The position numbers and the translations under genes are program-made. Positions 1 through 6,635 of a DNA stretch of 15,008 bases are shown here, one piece after another. The notes beneath the pieces are model-generated. The model did no database searches. It worked only from the letters and a program-made list of their open reading frames with translations, and had not been told where the DNA came from. The DNA comes from Holdemanella sp. MSK.7.32 (GTDB taxonomy: Bacteria; Bacillota_I; Bacilli_A; Erysipelotrichales; Erysipelotrichaceae): positions 1 to 15,008 of the forward strand of contig NZ_JANFYN010000050.1 of NCBI RefSeq assembly GCF_024460475.1, in the 5' to 3' direction. Each line of letters opens with the position of its first letter. Position 1 is the stretch's first letter.

Positions 1-99
1 AAAATATACAAAAAAAGACAATTTCATTTTGGAAATTGCCTATATACAATAAAAAGCCTATGTCCTTACGAAAAGGTATAGGCTTTTGTCAACAATCTG
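1..99 (+). repeat. 99-bp inverted repeat, left copy
   Basis: Positions 1-99 are the reverse complement of 14910-15008 with two mismatches (at 30 and 32), so 97 of 99 bases agree. The identity stops abruptly at 99/100. Inside it are two dyads: a weak one with arms CAATTT and AAATTG around 19-38, and a strong one at 52-87. No ORF of note lies in it. It may extend beyond the window, because the match runs to the very first base. It could be a MITE-like or other dispersed intergenic repeat; the enclosed genes are housekeeping genes, so it is unlikely to be the end of a 15-kb transposon. Confidence 0.9.
52..87. terminator. Bidirectional terminator-like hairpin inside left repeat
   Basis: The arms AAAAGCCTAT (52-61) and ATAGGCTTTT (78-87) pair perfectly. 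A small internal bulge follows, then CCTT (64-67) pairs with AAGG (73-76) around a 5-base loop. A-runs on one side and T-runs on the other make it look like an intrinsic terminator in both directions. It would insulate the thiolase gene from upstream transcription. Confidence 0.6.
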
Positions 100-100
100 C

Positions 101-125
101 AATAAGGAGACATGTTCTCCTTATT
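101..125. other. Perfect 10-bp hairpin next to the repeat
   Basis: AATAAGGAGA (101-110) and TCTCCTTATT (116-125) are perfect complements around the 5-base loop CATGT. The hairpin begins one base after the repeat ends. No good T-run follows on either strand, so terminator function is doubtful. It lies upstream of the proposed thiolase promoter, so it is probably not in that gene's leader. Confidence 0.6.
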
Positions 126-130
126 TCTTT

Positions 131-178
131 AAATTCACTTGTGAATTTTTTAATTTGTGATTGATTTTCATCATTCAC
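131..178. promoter_or_regulatory. Candidate double operator upstream of thiolase gene
   Basis: Two dyads share the element TTCAC/GTGAA. The first, 131-148, is the perfect palindrome AAATTCACTTGTGAATTT. The second, 157-178, has arms GTGATTGA and TCATTCAC (7 of 8 pairs) around 6 bases. It fills almost exactly the space between the proposed -35 and -10. This placement suggests a repressor site, but I cannot name the regulator. The spacing does not match the Rex or CRP/FNR consensus. Confidence 0.4.
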
Positions 179-184
179 TATGTT
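155..184 (+). promoter_or_regulatory. Candidate thiolase promoter
   Basis: TTGTGA at 155-160 and TATGTT at 179-184 are separated by 18 bases. Both hexamers are imperfect. Transcription would start near 190, before the ribosome binding site at 220. The imperfect dyad in the spacer suggests regulation. Other weak -10-like AT stretches are nearby, so the assignment is tentative. Confidence 0.35.
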
Positions 185-233
185 AAAGTTTAAAAGGTAA
201 ATGACTAATAGTCTTACATGGAGGAATATTAAT

Positions 234-1418
234 ATGACAAAAAAAGTAGTTTTAGCAGGTGCATGTCGTACTGCTATTGGTAAAATGGGTGGAGCTTTAA
301 GTAACACTCCAGCTGCTGAATTAGGTTCAATTGTTATTAAAGAAGCATTGAACCGTGCAGGTGTTAAACCTGAACAAGTTGACGAAGTATTAATGGGATG
401 CGTTATCCAAGCTGCTCAAGGACAAAACGTTGCTCGTCAAGCTAGTATTAAAGCTGGTCTACCAATTGAAGTTCCTGCCGTAACATTAAACGTTGTTTGT
501 GGATCTGGTTTGAACTGTGTTAACCAAGCCGCTGCAATGATCATGGCTGGTCAAGCTGATATCGTTGTTGCTGGTGGTATGGAAAACATGTCAATGGCAC
601 CATATGCTATGACTAAAGCACGTTTCGGTTACCGTATGAACAACGCTACTATCGTTGATACAATGGTAAATGATGCATTAACAGATGCATTCAACCACTA
701 CCACATGATGATCACTGCTGAAAACATCTGTGATCGTTGGAACTTAACTCGTGAAGAATTAGATGAATTCTCAGCTAACTCTCAACAAAAAGCAGAAAAA
801 GCTATGGCTGAACACAAATTCGATGATGAAATCGTACCAGTTCCAGTTAAAGTTAAAAAAGAAATCGTTGAATTCAAAGTGGATGAAGGACCTCGTCCAG
901 GAACAACTGTAGAAACATTAGCTAAATTACGTTGCTGCTCTGGTAAAGAAGGCGGAATGGTAACTGCTGGTAATGCTTCAGGAATCAATGATGGTGCTGC
1001 TGCAATCGTTGTTATGAGTGAAGAAAAAGCTAAAGAATTAGGTGTTACACCAATGGCTACTTGGGTACAAGGTGCATTAGCTGGTGTTGAACCAGAAATT
1101 ATGGGTATTGGACCAGTTGCTGCAACTCGTAAAGTTATGGAAAGAACTGGATTAACGGTTGATGATATGGACTTAATCGAAGCAAACGAAGCTTTCGCTG
1201 CTCAATCAGTTGCTGTTGCTAAAGAATTAGGATTCGATATGAGCAAAGTTAACGTTAACGGTGGAGCCGTAGCATTAGGACACCCAGTTGGAGCTAGTGG
1301 ATGCCGTATCCTAGTTACTTTACTTCACGAAATGCAAAAACGTGATGCTAAGAAAGGTTTAGCTACACTTTGCATCGGTGGTGGTATGGGTTGTGCTACT
1401 ATCGTAGAACGTGACTAA
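234..1418 (+). CDS. thlA: Acetyl-CoA acetyltransferase (thiolase)
   Basis: This 394-residue biosynthetic thiolase condenses two acetyl-CoA to acetoacetyl-CoA in the cytoplasm, the entry step to butyrate-type fermentation or isoprenoid synthesis. Everything expected is present: the acyl-accepting Cys89 in VVCGSG, NEAF at 318-321, His350 in GGAVALGHPVGASG, and the deprotonating Cys380 in CIGGGMG. Length is normal for the family. The start at 234 is chosen because GGAGGA (220-225) lies 8 bases upstream and the protein then begins MTKKVV as family members do; an in-frame ATG at 201 would add 11 atypical residues and has no such site. Codon use is strongly biased (GCT, GTT, GAA), suggesting high expression. 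It is monocistronic, ended by the hairpin at 1446. The family is certain; atoB-like naming and the actual pathway are not resolved by sequence. Confidence 0.95.
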   Translation: MTKKVVLAGACRTAIGKMGGALSNTPAAELGSIVIKEALNRAGVKPEQVDEVLMGCVIQAAQGQNVARQASIKAGLPIEVPAVTLNVVCGSGLNCVNQAAAMIMAGQADIVVAGGMENMSMAPYAMTKARFGYRMNNATIVDTMVNDALTDAFNHYHMMITAENICDRWNLTREELDEFSANSQQKAEKAMAEHKFDDEIVPVPVKVKKEIVEFKVDEGPRPGTTVETLAKLRCCSGKEGGMVTAGNASGINDGAAAIVVMSEEKAKELGVTPMATWVQGALAGVEPEIMGIGPVAATRKVMERTGLTVDDMDLIEANEAFAAQSVAVAKELGFDMSKVNVNGGAVALGHPVGASGCRILVTLLHEMQKRDAKKGLATLCIGGGMGCATIVERD

Positions 1419-1445
1419 TTTGCATTAATAATAACTAACTACTTC

Positions 1446-1486
1446 AAAAAGAGATTCAGCCAATAAACTGAATCTCTTTTTTTTTT
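1446..1486 (+). terminator. Intrinsic terminator of thiolase gene
   Basis: AAAAAGAGATTCAG (1446-1459) pairs perfectly with CTGAATCTCTTTTT (1468-1481) around an 8-base loop and runs into an unbroken T-tract. It lies 28 bases after the thiolase stop. Confidence 0.93.
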
Positions 1487-1490
1487 GCTT

Positions 1491-1521
1491 TTTACAATTC
1501 AACAAATTTTTCTGTTATAAT
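1491..1521 (+). promoter_or_regulatory. Promoter of the small membrane peptide
   Basis: TATAAT at 1516-1521 is preceded by TG one base away, giving an extended -10. TTTACA at 1491-1496 is a possible -35, but the 19-base spacer is long; an extended -10 can tolerate a poor -35. The start site would be near 1528, right at the ribosome binding site, so the leader would be very short. Confidence 0.6.
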
Positions 1522-1545
1522 CAATTTAAAGGAGCTACTATAACT

Positions 1546-1692
1546 ATGAACACAAATCTAAATCGAATATTATTTATTTTCGCAGGGATATGTTTTATAT
1601 TCACATACTTCTTAACAAAGAATTTTACTTATCTACCATTAGGACTCTGTTCCTTAATACTATCGACAAACAAAAAAAGAGAAGATCGTTAA
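1546..1692 (+). CDS. Small two-segment membrane peptide, 48 aa, unknown function
   Basis: I do not recognise this peptide. It begins MNTNLNRILF and ends NKKREDR. Two hydrophobic stretches (about residues 7-23 and 27-40) are joined by a short turn with one Lys, and the tail is basic, so a membrane hairpin with both ends in the cytoplasm is likely. Support for a real gene: a consensus extended -10 promoter just upstream, AAAGGAG at 1528-1534 11 bases before the ATG, and a terminator that overlaps its last codons. It lies convergent to rbfA with only 7 bases between the stop codons. It is too short for many annotation cut-offs. Alternatively, the transcript could act as an RNA, but the clean ORF and ribosome binding site favour a peptide. 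Confidence 0.65.
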   Translation: MNTNLNRILFIFAGICFIFTYFLTKNFTYLPLGLCSLILSTNKKREDR

Positions 1693-1701
1693 GTCTTCTC
1701 T
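1678..1701. terminator. Shared terminator between small peptide gene and rbfA
   Basis: AGAGAAGA (1678-1685) pairs with TCTTCTCT (1694-1701) around an 8-base loop. On the minus strand it is followed by seven T's, making a good terminator for the rbfA operon. On the plus strand the tract is T-rich but broken by one base. The hairpin includes the stop codon of the + gene and touches that of rbfA. Confidence 0.8.
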
Positions 1702-2038
1702 ATTTTTCTATTTCCTTTAAGATGTTTTCAATCTTATTTCCCTGTTCAAGACTTGTATCTTGAATAAAAATCAATTCAGGCATCTTACGGATCTTGATTT
1801 TCTTTGCAACACCGGAACGAATGAAACCCTTTGATTGATTTAAAACACGCATACCTGCATCATTACGACCTTGTTTACCAAGGAATGTAACATACACTTT
1901 AGCTTGTGATAAATCATTTGTACATTGTACATCCGTTACCGTGCAAAAACCTAAGTTCGGATTTTTCAATTCAAATTGAAGAATGTGTGAAATCTCTCTT
2001 TGAATTGTCATCTCCATACGTTCTGTTTTTAATGACAT
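1700..2038 (-). CDS. rbfA: Ribosome-binding factor A
   Basis: RbfA binds the 30S subunit and helps mature the 5' region of 16S rRNA, especially in the cold. The 112-residue length and single KH-like fold fit the family. Visible family features are the N-terminal helix with ERMEMTIQREISHIL, the strand ending in GFCTVTDVQCTNDLSQAKVYVTFLG, the helix with LNQSKGFIRSGVAKKIKIRKMPEL and the final FIQDTSLEQGNKIENIL. It starts one base after the infB stop, so it is translationally coupled; its own ribosome binding site (AGGAAG inside infB) is weak and far. It is the last gene of the operon, ended by the shared hairpin. The B. subtilis-type ylxP gene that often precedes rbfA is absent here. Confidence 0.95.
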   Translation of the reverse strand: MSLKTERMEMTIQREISHILQFELKNPNLGFCTVTDVQCTNDLSQAKVYVTFLGKQGRNDAGMRVLNQSKGFIRSGVAKKIKIRKMPELIFIQDTSLEQGNKIENILKEIEK

Positions 2039-2039
2039 A

Positions 2040-3893
2040 CTATTCTTCCACTTCCTGATCTTCGAAGCCTTCTATAATATCTCCTACTTTAATATCGTTA
2101 AAGTTTTCAATTGTCATACCACATTCGTAACCATTTATAACTTCTTTAACATCATTTTCAAAACGACGTAATGATCCAAGTTTACCAGTATAAACAACAA
2201 TACCTTCACGAATCAAACGTACTTTACAATCACGCTTCATCTTACCATCTGTAACCATACATCCGGCAATCGTACCCACCTTGCTAACTTTATAAATCTG
2301 ACGAACATCCGCCTGACCAATGACAACTTCTTCATATACTGGTGCAAGCAGACCCTTCATAGCTGCTTGTAATTCTTCTAAAGCTTTATAAATGATGTTG
2401 TGCAAACGAATTTCAACACCTTCTTCTTCCGCTTTTTTACGAATAGCAGCACTTGGACGAATATTGAATCCATAAATAATCGCATTTGAAGCACTTGCCA
2501 ATAAGATATCTGATTCAGTAATAGTACCTACAGTGGAACGGATGACATTGATACGAACATTTCCATCCACTTCTAGCTTTTCCATACTTGCCTTTAAAGC
2601 TTCGGCAGAACCTTGAACATCGGCTTTGATCAAGACATTGATTTCTTGAACATCACCCTCATCAATTTTCTTAGCTAAATCTTCTAAAGACATAGCGCTT
2701 GTTGAATTACGTTCTTTTTCAATTTGTTTATCCAAACGATGACCTGCAATTTCAGCAGCCTTCTTATAGCTATCATAAGACATGAATACATCACCAGCTC
2801 TAGGAACTTCATTTAAACCAATGATTTCTACTGGACAGCTTGGTTCAGCATGTTTGATTTCCATACCACGATCGTTTGTCATTTTACGAACACGACCATA
2901 ACTAGTACCAACTACAACACTATCTCCTGTATGTAATGTACCACGTTGAACTAACAATGTGGCAACAGGTCCACGACCTTTATCCAACTTGGCTTCAATT
3001 ACTGTACCAGAAGCATTTGTATCTGGATTTGCCTTTAATTCTTGCATATCCGCCACTAGCAACATTGTTTCCAACAATTCTGGAACACCAGTTCCCTTTT
3101 TAGCAGAAACTTGAGTAAAGATTGTATCTCCACCCCATTCTTCAGGCATGATTCCAAGTTCACTCATTTCAGACATGATACGATCTGGATTTGCGCCTGG
3201 CTTATCAATTTTATTTACCGCAACTACAATTGGAACACCTGCAGCTTTGGCATGGTCTACCGCTTCTTTTGTTTGTGGCATGACACCATCGTCCGCCGCA
3301 ACAACGATAATAACGATATCGGTAACTTCGGCTCCACGAGCACGCATAGCTGTAAATGCTTCGTGACCTGGTGTATCTAAGAATGTTACCTTTCTACCCT
3401 TTAATGATACCTGATATGCACCAATGTGCTGTGTGATACCACCAAATTCATTTTCCGTAACATTCGCTTTACGAATTGTATCCAATAATGTTGTTTTACC
3501 ATGGTCAACGTGACCCATGATTGTGACAACAGGAGGACGAGGTACTAATTTAGATTCATCTTCTTCTACATTTTGAAGTTGTTCTTCAATATCATCTTCG
3601 TCAACAACAACCTCTTTATGTACTTCCACATTGAAGTTCATACAGATCAATTCAATATCCTCATCAGACAATACTGTATTGATTGTTGACATATTTCCCA
3701 TCATAAATAAGAATTTAATGATTTCAGAACTATTTTTGTGAAGCAATTGTGCTAACTGACCTACAGTAATCGCATCACTATATGTGATTTCCTTTACTGC
3801 TTCTTCCTTTTTAGGTGCATTAGACTGATACGAACTCTTATGCCCTTTTCGATTTGGTTTCTTTTTGTTTTTATTGTTGTTGTTATAAGCCAT
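2040..3893 (-). CDS. infB: Translation initiation factor IF-2
   Basis: IF-2 is the GTPase that delivers fMet-tRNA to the 30S subunit and promotes 50S joining. The G domain is intact: G1 GHVDHGKT at 127-134, the switch I Thr154 in GGIT, G3 DTPGH at 173-177, G4 NKID at 227-230, and SAKKG as G5. A basic Asn/Lys-rich head (1-30) is followed by the IF2-N module (about 38-90), a short acidic linker, the G domain, then the beta-barrel, IF2-like and tRNA-binding C-terminal domains to residue 617. It is shorter than the B. subtilis protein (about 716) because the N-terminal region is reduced; only one IF2-N module is present. The ribosome binding site is AGGTGA, fused with the ylxQ stop codon. Confidence 0.98.
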   Translation of the reverse strand: MAYNNNNKNKKKPNRKGHKSSYQSNAPKKEEAVKEITYSDAITVGQLAQLLHKNSSEIIKFLFMMGNMSTINTVLSDEDIELICMNFNVEVHKEVVVDEDDIEEQLQNVEEDESKLVPRPPVVTIMGHVDHGKTTLLDTIRKANVTENEFGGITQHIGAYQVSLKGRKVTFLDTPGHEAFTAMRARGAEVTDIVIIVVAADDGVMPQTKEAVDHAKAAGVPIVVAVNKIDKPGANPDRIMSEMSELGIMPEEWGGDTIFTQVSAKKGTGVPELLETMLLVADMQELKANPDTNASGTVIEAKLDKGRGPVATLLVQRGTLHTGDSVVVGTSYGRVRKMTNDRGMEIKHAEPSCPVEIIGLNEVPRAGDVFMSYDSYKKAAEIAGHRLDKQIEKERNSTSAMSLEDLAKKIDEGDVQEINVLIKADVQGSAEALKASMEKLEVDGNVRINVIRSTVGTITESDILLASASNAIIYGFNIRPSAAIRKKAEEEGVEIRLHNIIYKALEELQAAMKGLLAPVYEEVVIGQADVRQIYKVSKVGTIAGCMVTDGKMKRDCKVRLIREGIVVYTGKLGSLRRFENDVKEVINGYECGMTIENFNDIKVGDIIEGFEDQEVEE

Positions 3894-3901
3894 CGAATCA
3901 C

Positions 3902-4192
3902 CTAACCTTTCATCTTTTCGATAATCGCTTTGGCAAAGCCACTATCTACAATCGTAATAGCACTCATCTTTTTATAAGAAACATCATCTAATACAGATGG
4001 TTCTACCACTATATACGGCACATTGTAATATGTGCATTTATCCTGAATCTTCTTCATACGGTTTTGTCCGCATAAAGAAGATACAAGTACAAGTTTTGCT
4101 TGAGATTTTTGAATACTAACAAGTAAAGAATCACCCTTTGCTACTTTACCAGCACGATAAGCCAGTTGTATCAAATTCGTAACTTTATTCAT
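3902..4192 (-). CDS. ylxQ: L7Ae-family RNA-binding protein YlxQ
   Basis: This 96-residue protein belongs to the L7Ae/L30e/S12e family, whose members bind kink-turn RNAs. Visible family features are LIQLAYRAGKVAKGDSLLVSIQKSQAKLVLVSSLCGQNRMKKIQDKC (written in parts: the AYRAGK motif at 10-15 and the helix after it) and the YYNVPYIVV strand. Its start overlaps the ylxR stop by 8 bases, so the two are translationally coupled. This position between nusA/ylxR and infB is conserved in Bacillota. The exact RNA target is not known from sequence. Confidence 0.9.
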   Translation of the reverse strand: MNKVTNLIQLAYRAGKVAKGDSLLVSIQKSQAKLVLVSSLCGQNRMKKIQDKCTYYNVPYIVVEPSVLDDVSYKKMSAITIVDSGFAKAIIEKMKG

Positions 4193-4445
4193 TGGTAATG
4201 ATTGCTTCTAATTCCTGATAGACTTCATCGGGAATTTCAGTTTCTAAAGCTCTTTGTAAAGCCTTATTCTTTTTGGCAAGAGCCAACGTTTCTAAACTTT
4301 TAGAAATATAAGCACCATGCCCATTCTTTTTACCTGTCAAATCGATCTCAATTGTTTGTTCAGGTGTACGTACCACACGAATCAAATCTTTTTTTGGGAA
4401 ACGCTCTTGTGTTACGACACATTTTCGCATTGGAATCTTACGCAT
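4185..4445 (-). CDS. ylxR: YlxR / RnpM RNA-binding protein
   Basis: This small basic protein of the YlxR (DUF448) family is 86 residues long. The family signature is clear: MRKCVVTQERFPKKDLIRVVR at the N-terminus, then DLTGKKNGHGAYIS, then an Ala/Lys-rich helix with KNKALQRALE. In B. subtilis the homologue binds the RNase P RNA and modulates the enzyme (RnpM); a nucleoid-associated role has also been proposed in related bacteria. Cytoplasmic. The ribosome binding site is TAGGAG, which includes the nusA stop codon, 8 bases before the ATG. It ends by overlapping ylxQ. Confidence 0.92.
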   Translation of the reverse strand: MRKIPMRKCVVTQERFPKKDLIRVVRTPEQTIEIDLTGKKNGHGAYISKSLETLALAKKNKALQRALETEIPDEVYQELEAIITNE

Positions 4446-4456
4446 GAAACCAACTC

Positions 4457-6070
4457 CTAGTCATCATAATATTCGTCATATTCTTCATAGTCAACATCAT
4501 CGTCCCAGGCATTTTCATCTTCATATTCCTGTTCTTCGATTTCAGCCAACTCTTCTTCTGAATAGATTGGTTTCATATCTTCGTAGTTGAATTTTTTTAC
4601 TTCAACTGGTTTCTTTTCTTCCTCAACCTTTTCTTTTTTAGGTTTAGAAATTTGAGGCTCCTCTTGTTTGTTTGAAGCATCCGCCATAGATTCAAATTTA
4701 GAAGTGTATTCTTTGACATCGGCAGCTGTCTTTTCTTTACGATTTTGTTTCGCAATACGAGCCAATTCTTCCATTTCATCGACTTTTTTTTCTTCAACTG
4801 TATTTTCTTTTTCAAATAAAGTATCTTGAGAATGTTCTTCAACAGCATCCACTTCTTCATCTTCATAAGTAAAATCAGCTACATCAATATTTTCGATATC
4901 AGTTTCATTTGACTTTAATTCTTCAATCTTCTGTTGTTGCTTATAAGCACGTTCTTTGGCTTTCTTTTCTTCGTATTCTTCTTGCATTTTTGCACTAATA
5001 GCCATGTAATCAATACCCAATTCCTGCATTTCACTTTCAGATTTGATATCGATCTTGTGATTTGTTAATTTAACAGCCAAACGCGCATTTTTACCACGCT
5101 TACCAATCGCTAATGACAATTGGTTGTCTGGAACAACTACGATCAATCCATCTTTTACATTTTCATTTGGAATCACCGCAACACCCACACTAGGGCTTAA
5201 TGCATTCGCAATTAACTCACTAATGTTGTCAGACCATTCGAAAATATCGATTTTCTCACCATTCAATTCTTCAATGATTGTTTGTACACGACTTCCACGA
5301 GGACCAATACATGCTCCAATTGGGTCAATGTTTTCATTGTGTGAATAAACGGCAATCTTACATCTTTCACCAGGATCACGAGCAATAGCTTTAATTTCAA
5401 TAATTCCATTGTAGATTTCTGGAACTTCACGTTCAAATAAACGACGAACAAATACTGGAGTTGCACGAGACACTAAAACTTGAGCACCCTTTGTTTCTTT
5501 GTTGACTTCAGTAATCACAACTAAGATGTTGTCGCCTTCCTTATAATGTTCTGTTGGAATCTGAGCTGATTTTTTCATCATCGCAAACGTTTTACCAATA
5601 TTTACAATGACGAATTTTTCTTCAACCGTTTCAATCGTTCCTAAAACCATTTCATCGACTTTGTCACAATATTCTTCGTAAACCAATGCTTTTTCGGCTT
5701 CACGAATCTTTTGTTTCATTACGTTTTTGGCAAGTACAACAGCCGCACGATCAAAATCTGTAAAATCTACTTCTTCTCCAACCATATCACCTAATTGAAT
5801 GTTTGGATTTTCTTTTTGAGCTTCTTCCAATTCGATTTCTAATTCATCATCTTCCACTTCTTCAACAACCATACGCTCGTGATAAATGTGAATCGTTCCA
5901 GCCTCAACATCCACACGAACATAAGCATCTGGAATTTCGATGTGTTTGCGGTAAGCCTTTGTCAAAGCTTCTTTTAAAGCATCTTCAACAATTTCTTTCG
6001 TTAATTGACGATCTGTTTCAATGCCCTGTAGAGCTTTTGCTAAATCTGCAACTTTAATTTTTGATTTCAT
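4457..6070 (-). CDS. nusA: Transcription termination/antitermination factor NusA
   Basis: NusA binds RNA polymerase and nascent RNA and modulates pausing, termination and antitermination. Domains: N-terminal polymerase-binding domain (1 to about 130), S1 domain (about 135-200), KH1 with GACIGPRGSRV at 252-262, and KH2 with LAIGKRGKNARLA at 320-332. The conserved core ends near residue 345, close to the whole length of B. subtilis NusA (371). An added tail of about 190 residues is very rich in Glu, Asp and Lys, with helical/coiled-coil-like stretches and a strongly acidic, Tyr-containing end. The tail does not look like the paired AR repeats of E. coli NusA. The ribosome binding site TAGGAG includes the rimP stop codon. 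Confidence 0.97.
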   Translation of the reverse strand: MKSKIKVADLAKALQGIETDRQLTKEIVEDALKEALTKAYRKHIEIPDAYVRVDVEAGTIHIYHERMVVEEVEDDELEIELEEAQKENPNIQLGDMVGEEVDFTDFDRAAVVLAKNVMKQKIREAEKALVYEEYCDKVDEMVLGTIETVEEKFVIVNIGKTFAMMKKSAQIPTEHYKEGDNILVVITEVNKETKGAQVLVSRATPVFVRRLFEREVPEIYNGIIEIKAIARDPGERCKIAVYSHNENIDPIGACIGPRGSRVQTIIEELNGEKIDIFEWSDNISELIANALSPSVGVAVIPNENVKDGLIVVVPDNQLSLAIGKRGKNARLAVKLTNHKIDIKSESEMQELGIDYMAISAKMQEEYEEKKAKERAYKQQQKIEELKSNETDIENIDVADFTYEDEEVDAVEEHSQDTLFEKENTVEEKKVDEMEELARIAKQNRKEKTAADVKEYTSKFESMADASNKQEEPQISKPKKEKVEEEKKPVEVKKFNYEDMKPIYSEEELAEIEEQEYEDENAWDDDVDYEEYDEYYDD

Positions 6071-6080
6071 CTTTTTTCTC

Positions 6081-6539
6081 CTATACCTTTACAGCCGTCA
6101 TAATCAGCTGAATGTTACTCTTTTCAATAGTGATCTTCTTTGTTCTTGTTTTATCACGATATGAAATCGTTACATCATTTTCTGTAGCTTCAATTAGATC
6201 ACCGATGACTTGATCTAAGCCTTGTTTTGGATCTTTCATTTTGACAAAAACATATTTGCCAACTGCCCTTTGAATTTCTTCATCCGTACGAAGCTCTCTT
6301 TCCGCTCCTGGCGAACAAACTTCAAGCATGTATTCTTTGGCATACCAGTCTTTTTCATCAAGCATTGTGCCAATCGCATCTGAGCAAGTCGCACAAGTAT
6401 CCAAATCCATTGTACCGTCTTCTTTTTCAACCGAAACTCTTAATAATGGTGTGCCCTGATTTGTAATCCATTCTAATTCATACAAATGGCATCCATTGTC
6501 ATTAAGAACTTCTTCAATCCATTCTTTAAGATTGTCCAT
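6081..6539 (-). CDS. rimP: Ribosome maturation factor RimP
   Basis: RimP assists 30S assembly and acts early in the maturation of the 3' domain. The 152-residue protein has the family N-terminal domain, including the conserved LEVCSPGAERELRT at 72-85 (usually LEVSSPG), and a C-terminal SH3-like domain (about 90-152). The start at 6539 is chosen because TAAGGAG (6546-6552) sits 6 bases upstream and the family begins here; the longer in-frame ORF to 6635 would run through the hairpin leader and the promoter's downstream edge and gives a non-family N-terminus. It opens the nusA-infB operon; its stop TAG lies inside the nusA ribosome binding site. Confidence 0.95.
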   Translation of the reverse strand: MDNLKEWIEEVLNDNGCHLYELEWITNQGTPLLRVSVEKEDGTMDLDTCATCSDAIGTMLDEKDWYAKEYMLEVCSPGAERELRTDEEIQRAVGKYVFVKMKDPKQGLDQVIGDLIEATENDVTISYRDKTRTKKITIEKSNIQLIMTAVKV

Positions 6540-6545
6540 ACATTT

Positions 6546-6587
6546 CTCCTTAGTAGCAAAATATAAGGAGTGGTACGACCCACTCCT
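6546..6587 (-). promoter_or_regulatory. Structured rimP leader with competing pairings
   Basis: Reading the minus strand, AGGAGTGG (6587-6580) pairs perfectly with CCACTCCT (6573-6566) around a 6-base loop. The right arm continues into CTCCTTA (6570-6564), which is the exact complement of the rimP ribosome binding site TAAGGAG (6552-6546). The two pairings share bases and exclude each other. If the upper hairpin forms, the site is free; if not, a 7-bp pairing with an 11-base loop masks it. The hairpin has no strong T-tract, so it is a poor terminator. It does not correspond to a riboswitch class I recognise. Confidence 0.55.
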
Positions 6588-6606
6588 CGAATTTCTATAC
6601 AATCTA

Positions 6607-6635
6607 TTTATAGCACAAAAAAGCTTTTTTTGCAA
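6607..6635 (-). promoter_or_regulatory. Promoter of the rimP-nusA-infB operon
   Basis: On the minus strand TTGCAA (6635-6630) and TATAAA (6612-6607) are separated by exactly 17 bases. The start would be near 6600, giving a leader of about 60 bases that contains the hairpin. The promoter begins directly after the gmk stop codon. The spacer holds the palindrome AAAAAAGCTTTTTT, which might also weakly terminate gmk. Confidence 0.7.

Noticed and set aside
155..178. Rex or CRP/FNR site in the thiolase promoter
   Set aside because: TTGTGA and TTCAC half-sites are present but the spacing does not match TTGTGA-N6-TCACAA or TGTGA-N6-TCACA.
201..233. Upstream in-frame ATG for the thiolase gene
   Set aside because: It adds 11 residues not seen in the family and has no good ribosome binding site at the right distance, while the ATG at 234 has GGAGGA 8 bases upstream.
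3111..3380. Plus-strand ORFs antisense to infB
   Set aside because: They are low-quality translations opposite the conserved G domain, without ribosome binding sites or family features.
4597..4866. Lys-rich ORF antiphase to the nusA tail on the same strand
   Set aside because: It is a frame shadow of the Glu/Lys-rich coding region; nusA is in a clean frame there.
6566..6587. Intrinsic terminator at the rimP leader hairpin
   Set aside because: The stem is good but is followed on the minus strand by a T-poor stretch beginning TATATTTTGC; the pairing with the ribosome binding site explains it better.
6540..6635. N-terminal extension of RimP to an ATG at 6635
   Set aside because: It would be encoded by the promoter and the hairpin leader and matches nothing in the family; the ATG at 6539 has an ideal ribosome binding site.
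6612..6635. Strong gmk terminator at the AAAAAAGCTTTTTT palindrome
   Set aside because: A stem of A-T pairs with only one GC step is weak, and it is better explained as the spacer of the rimP promoter.
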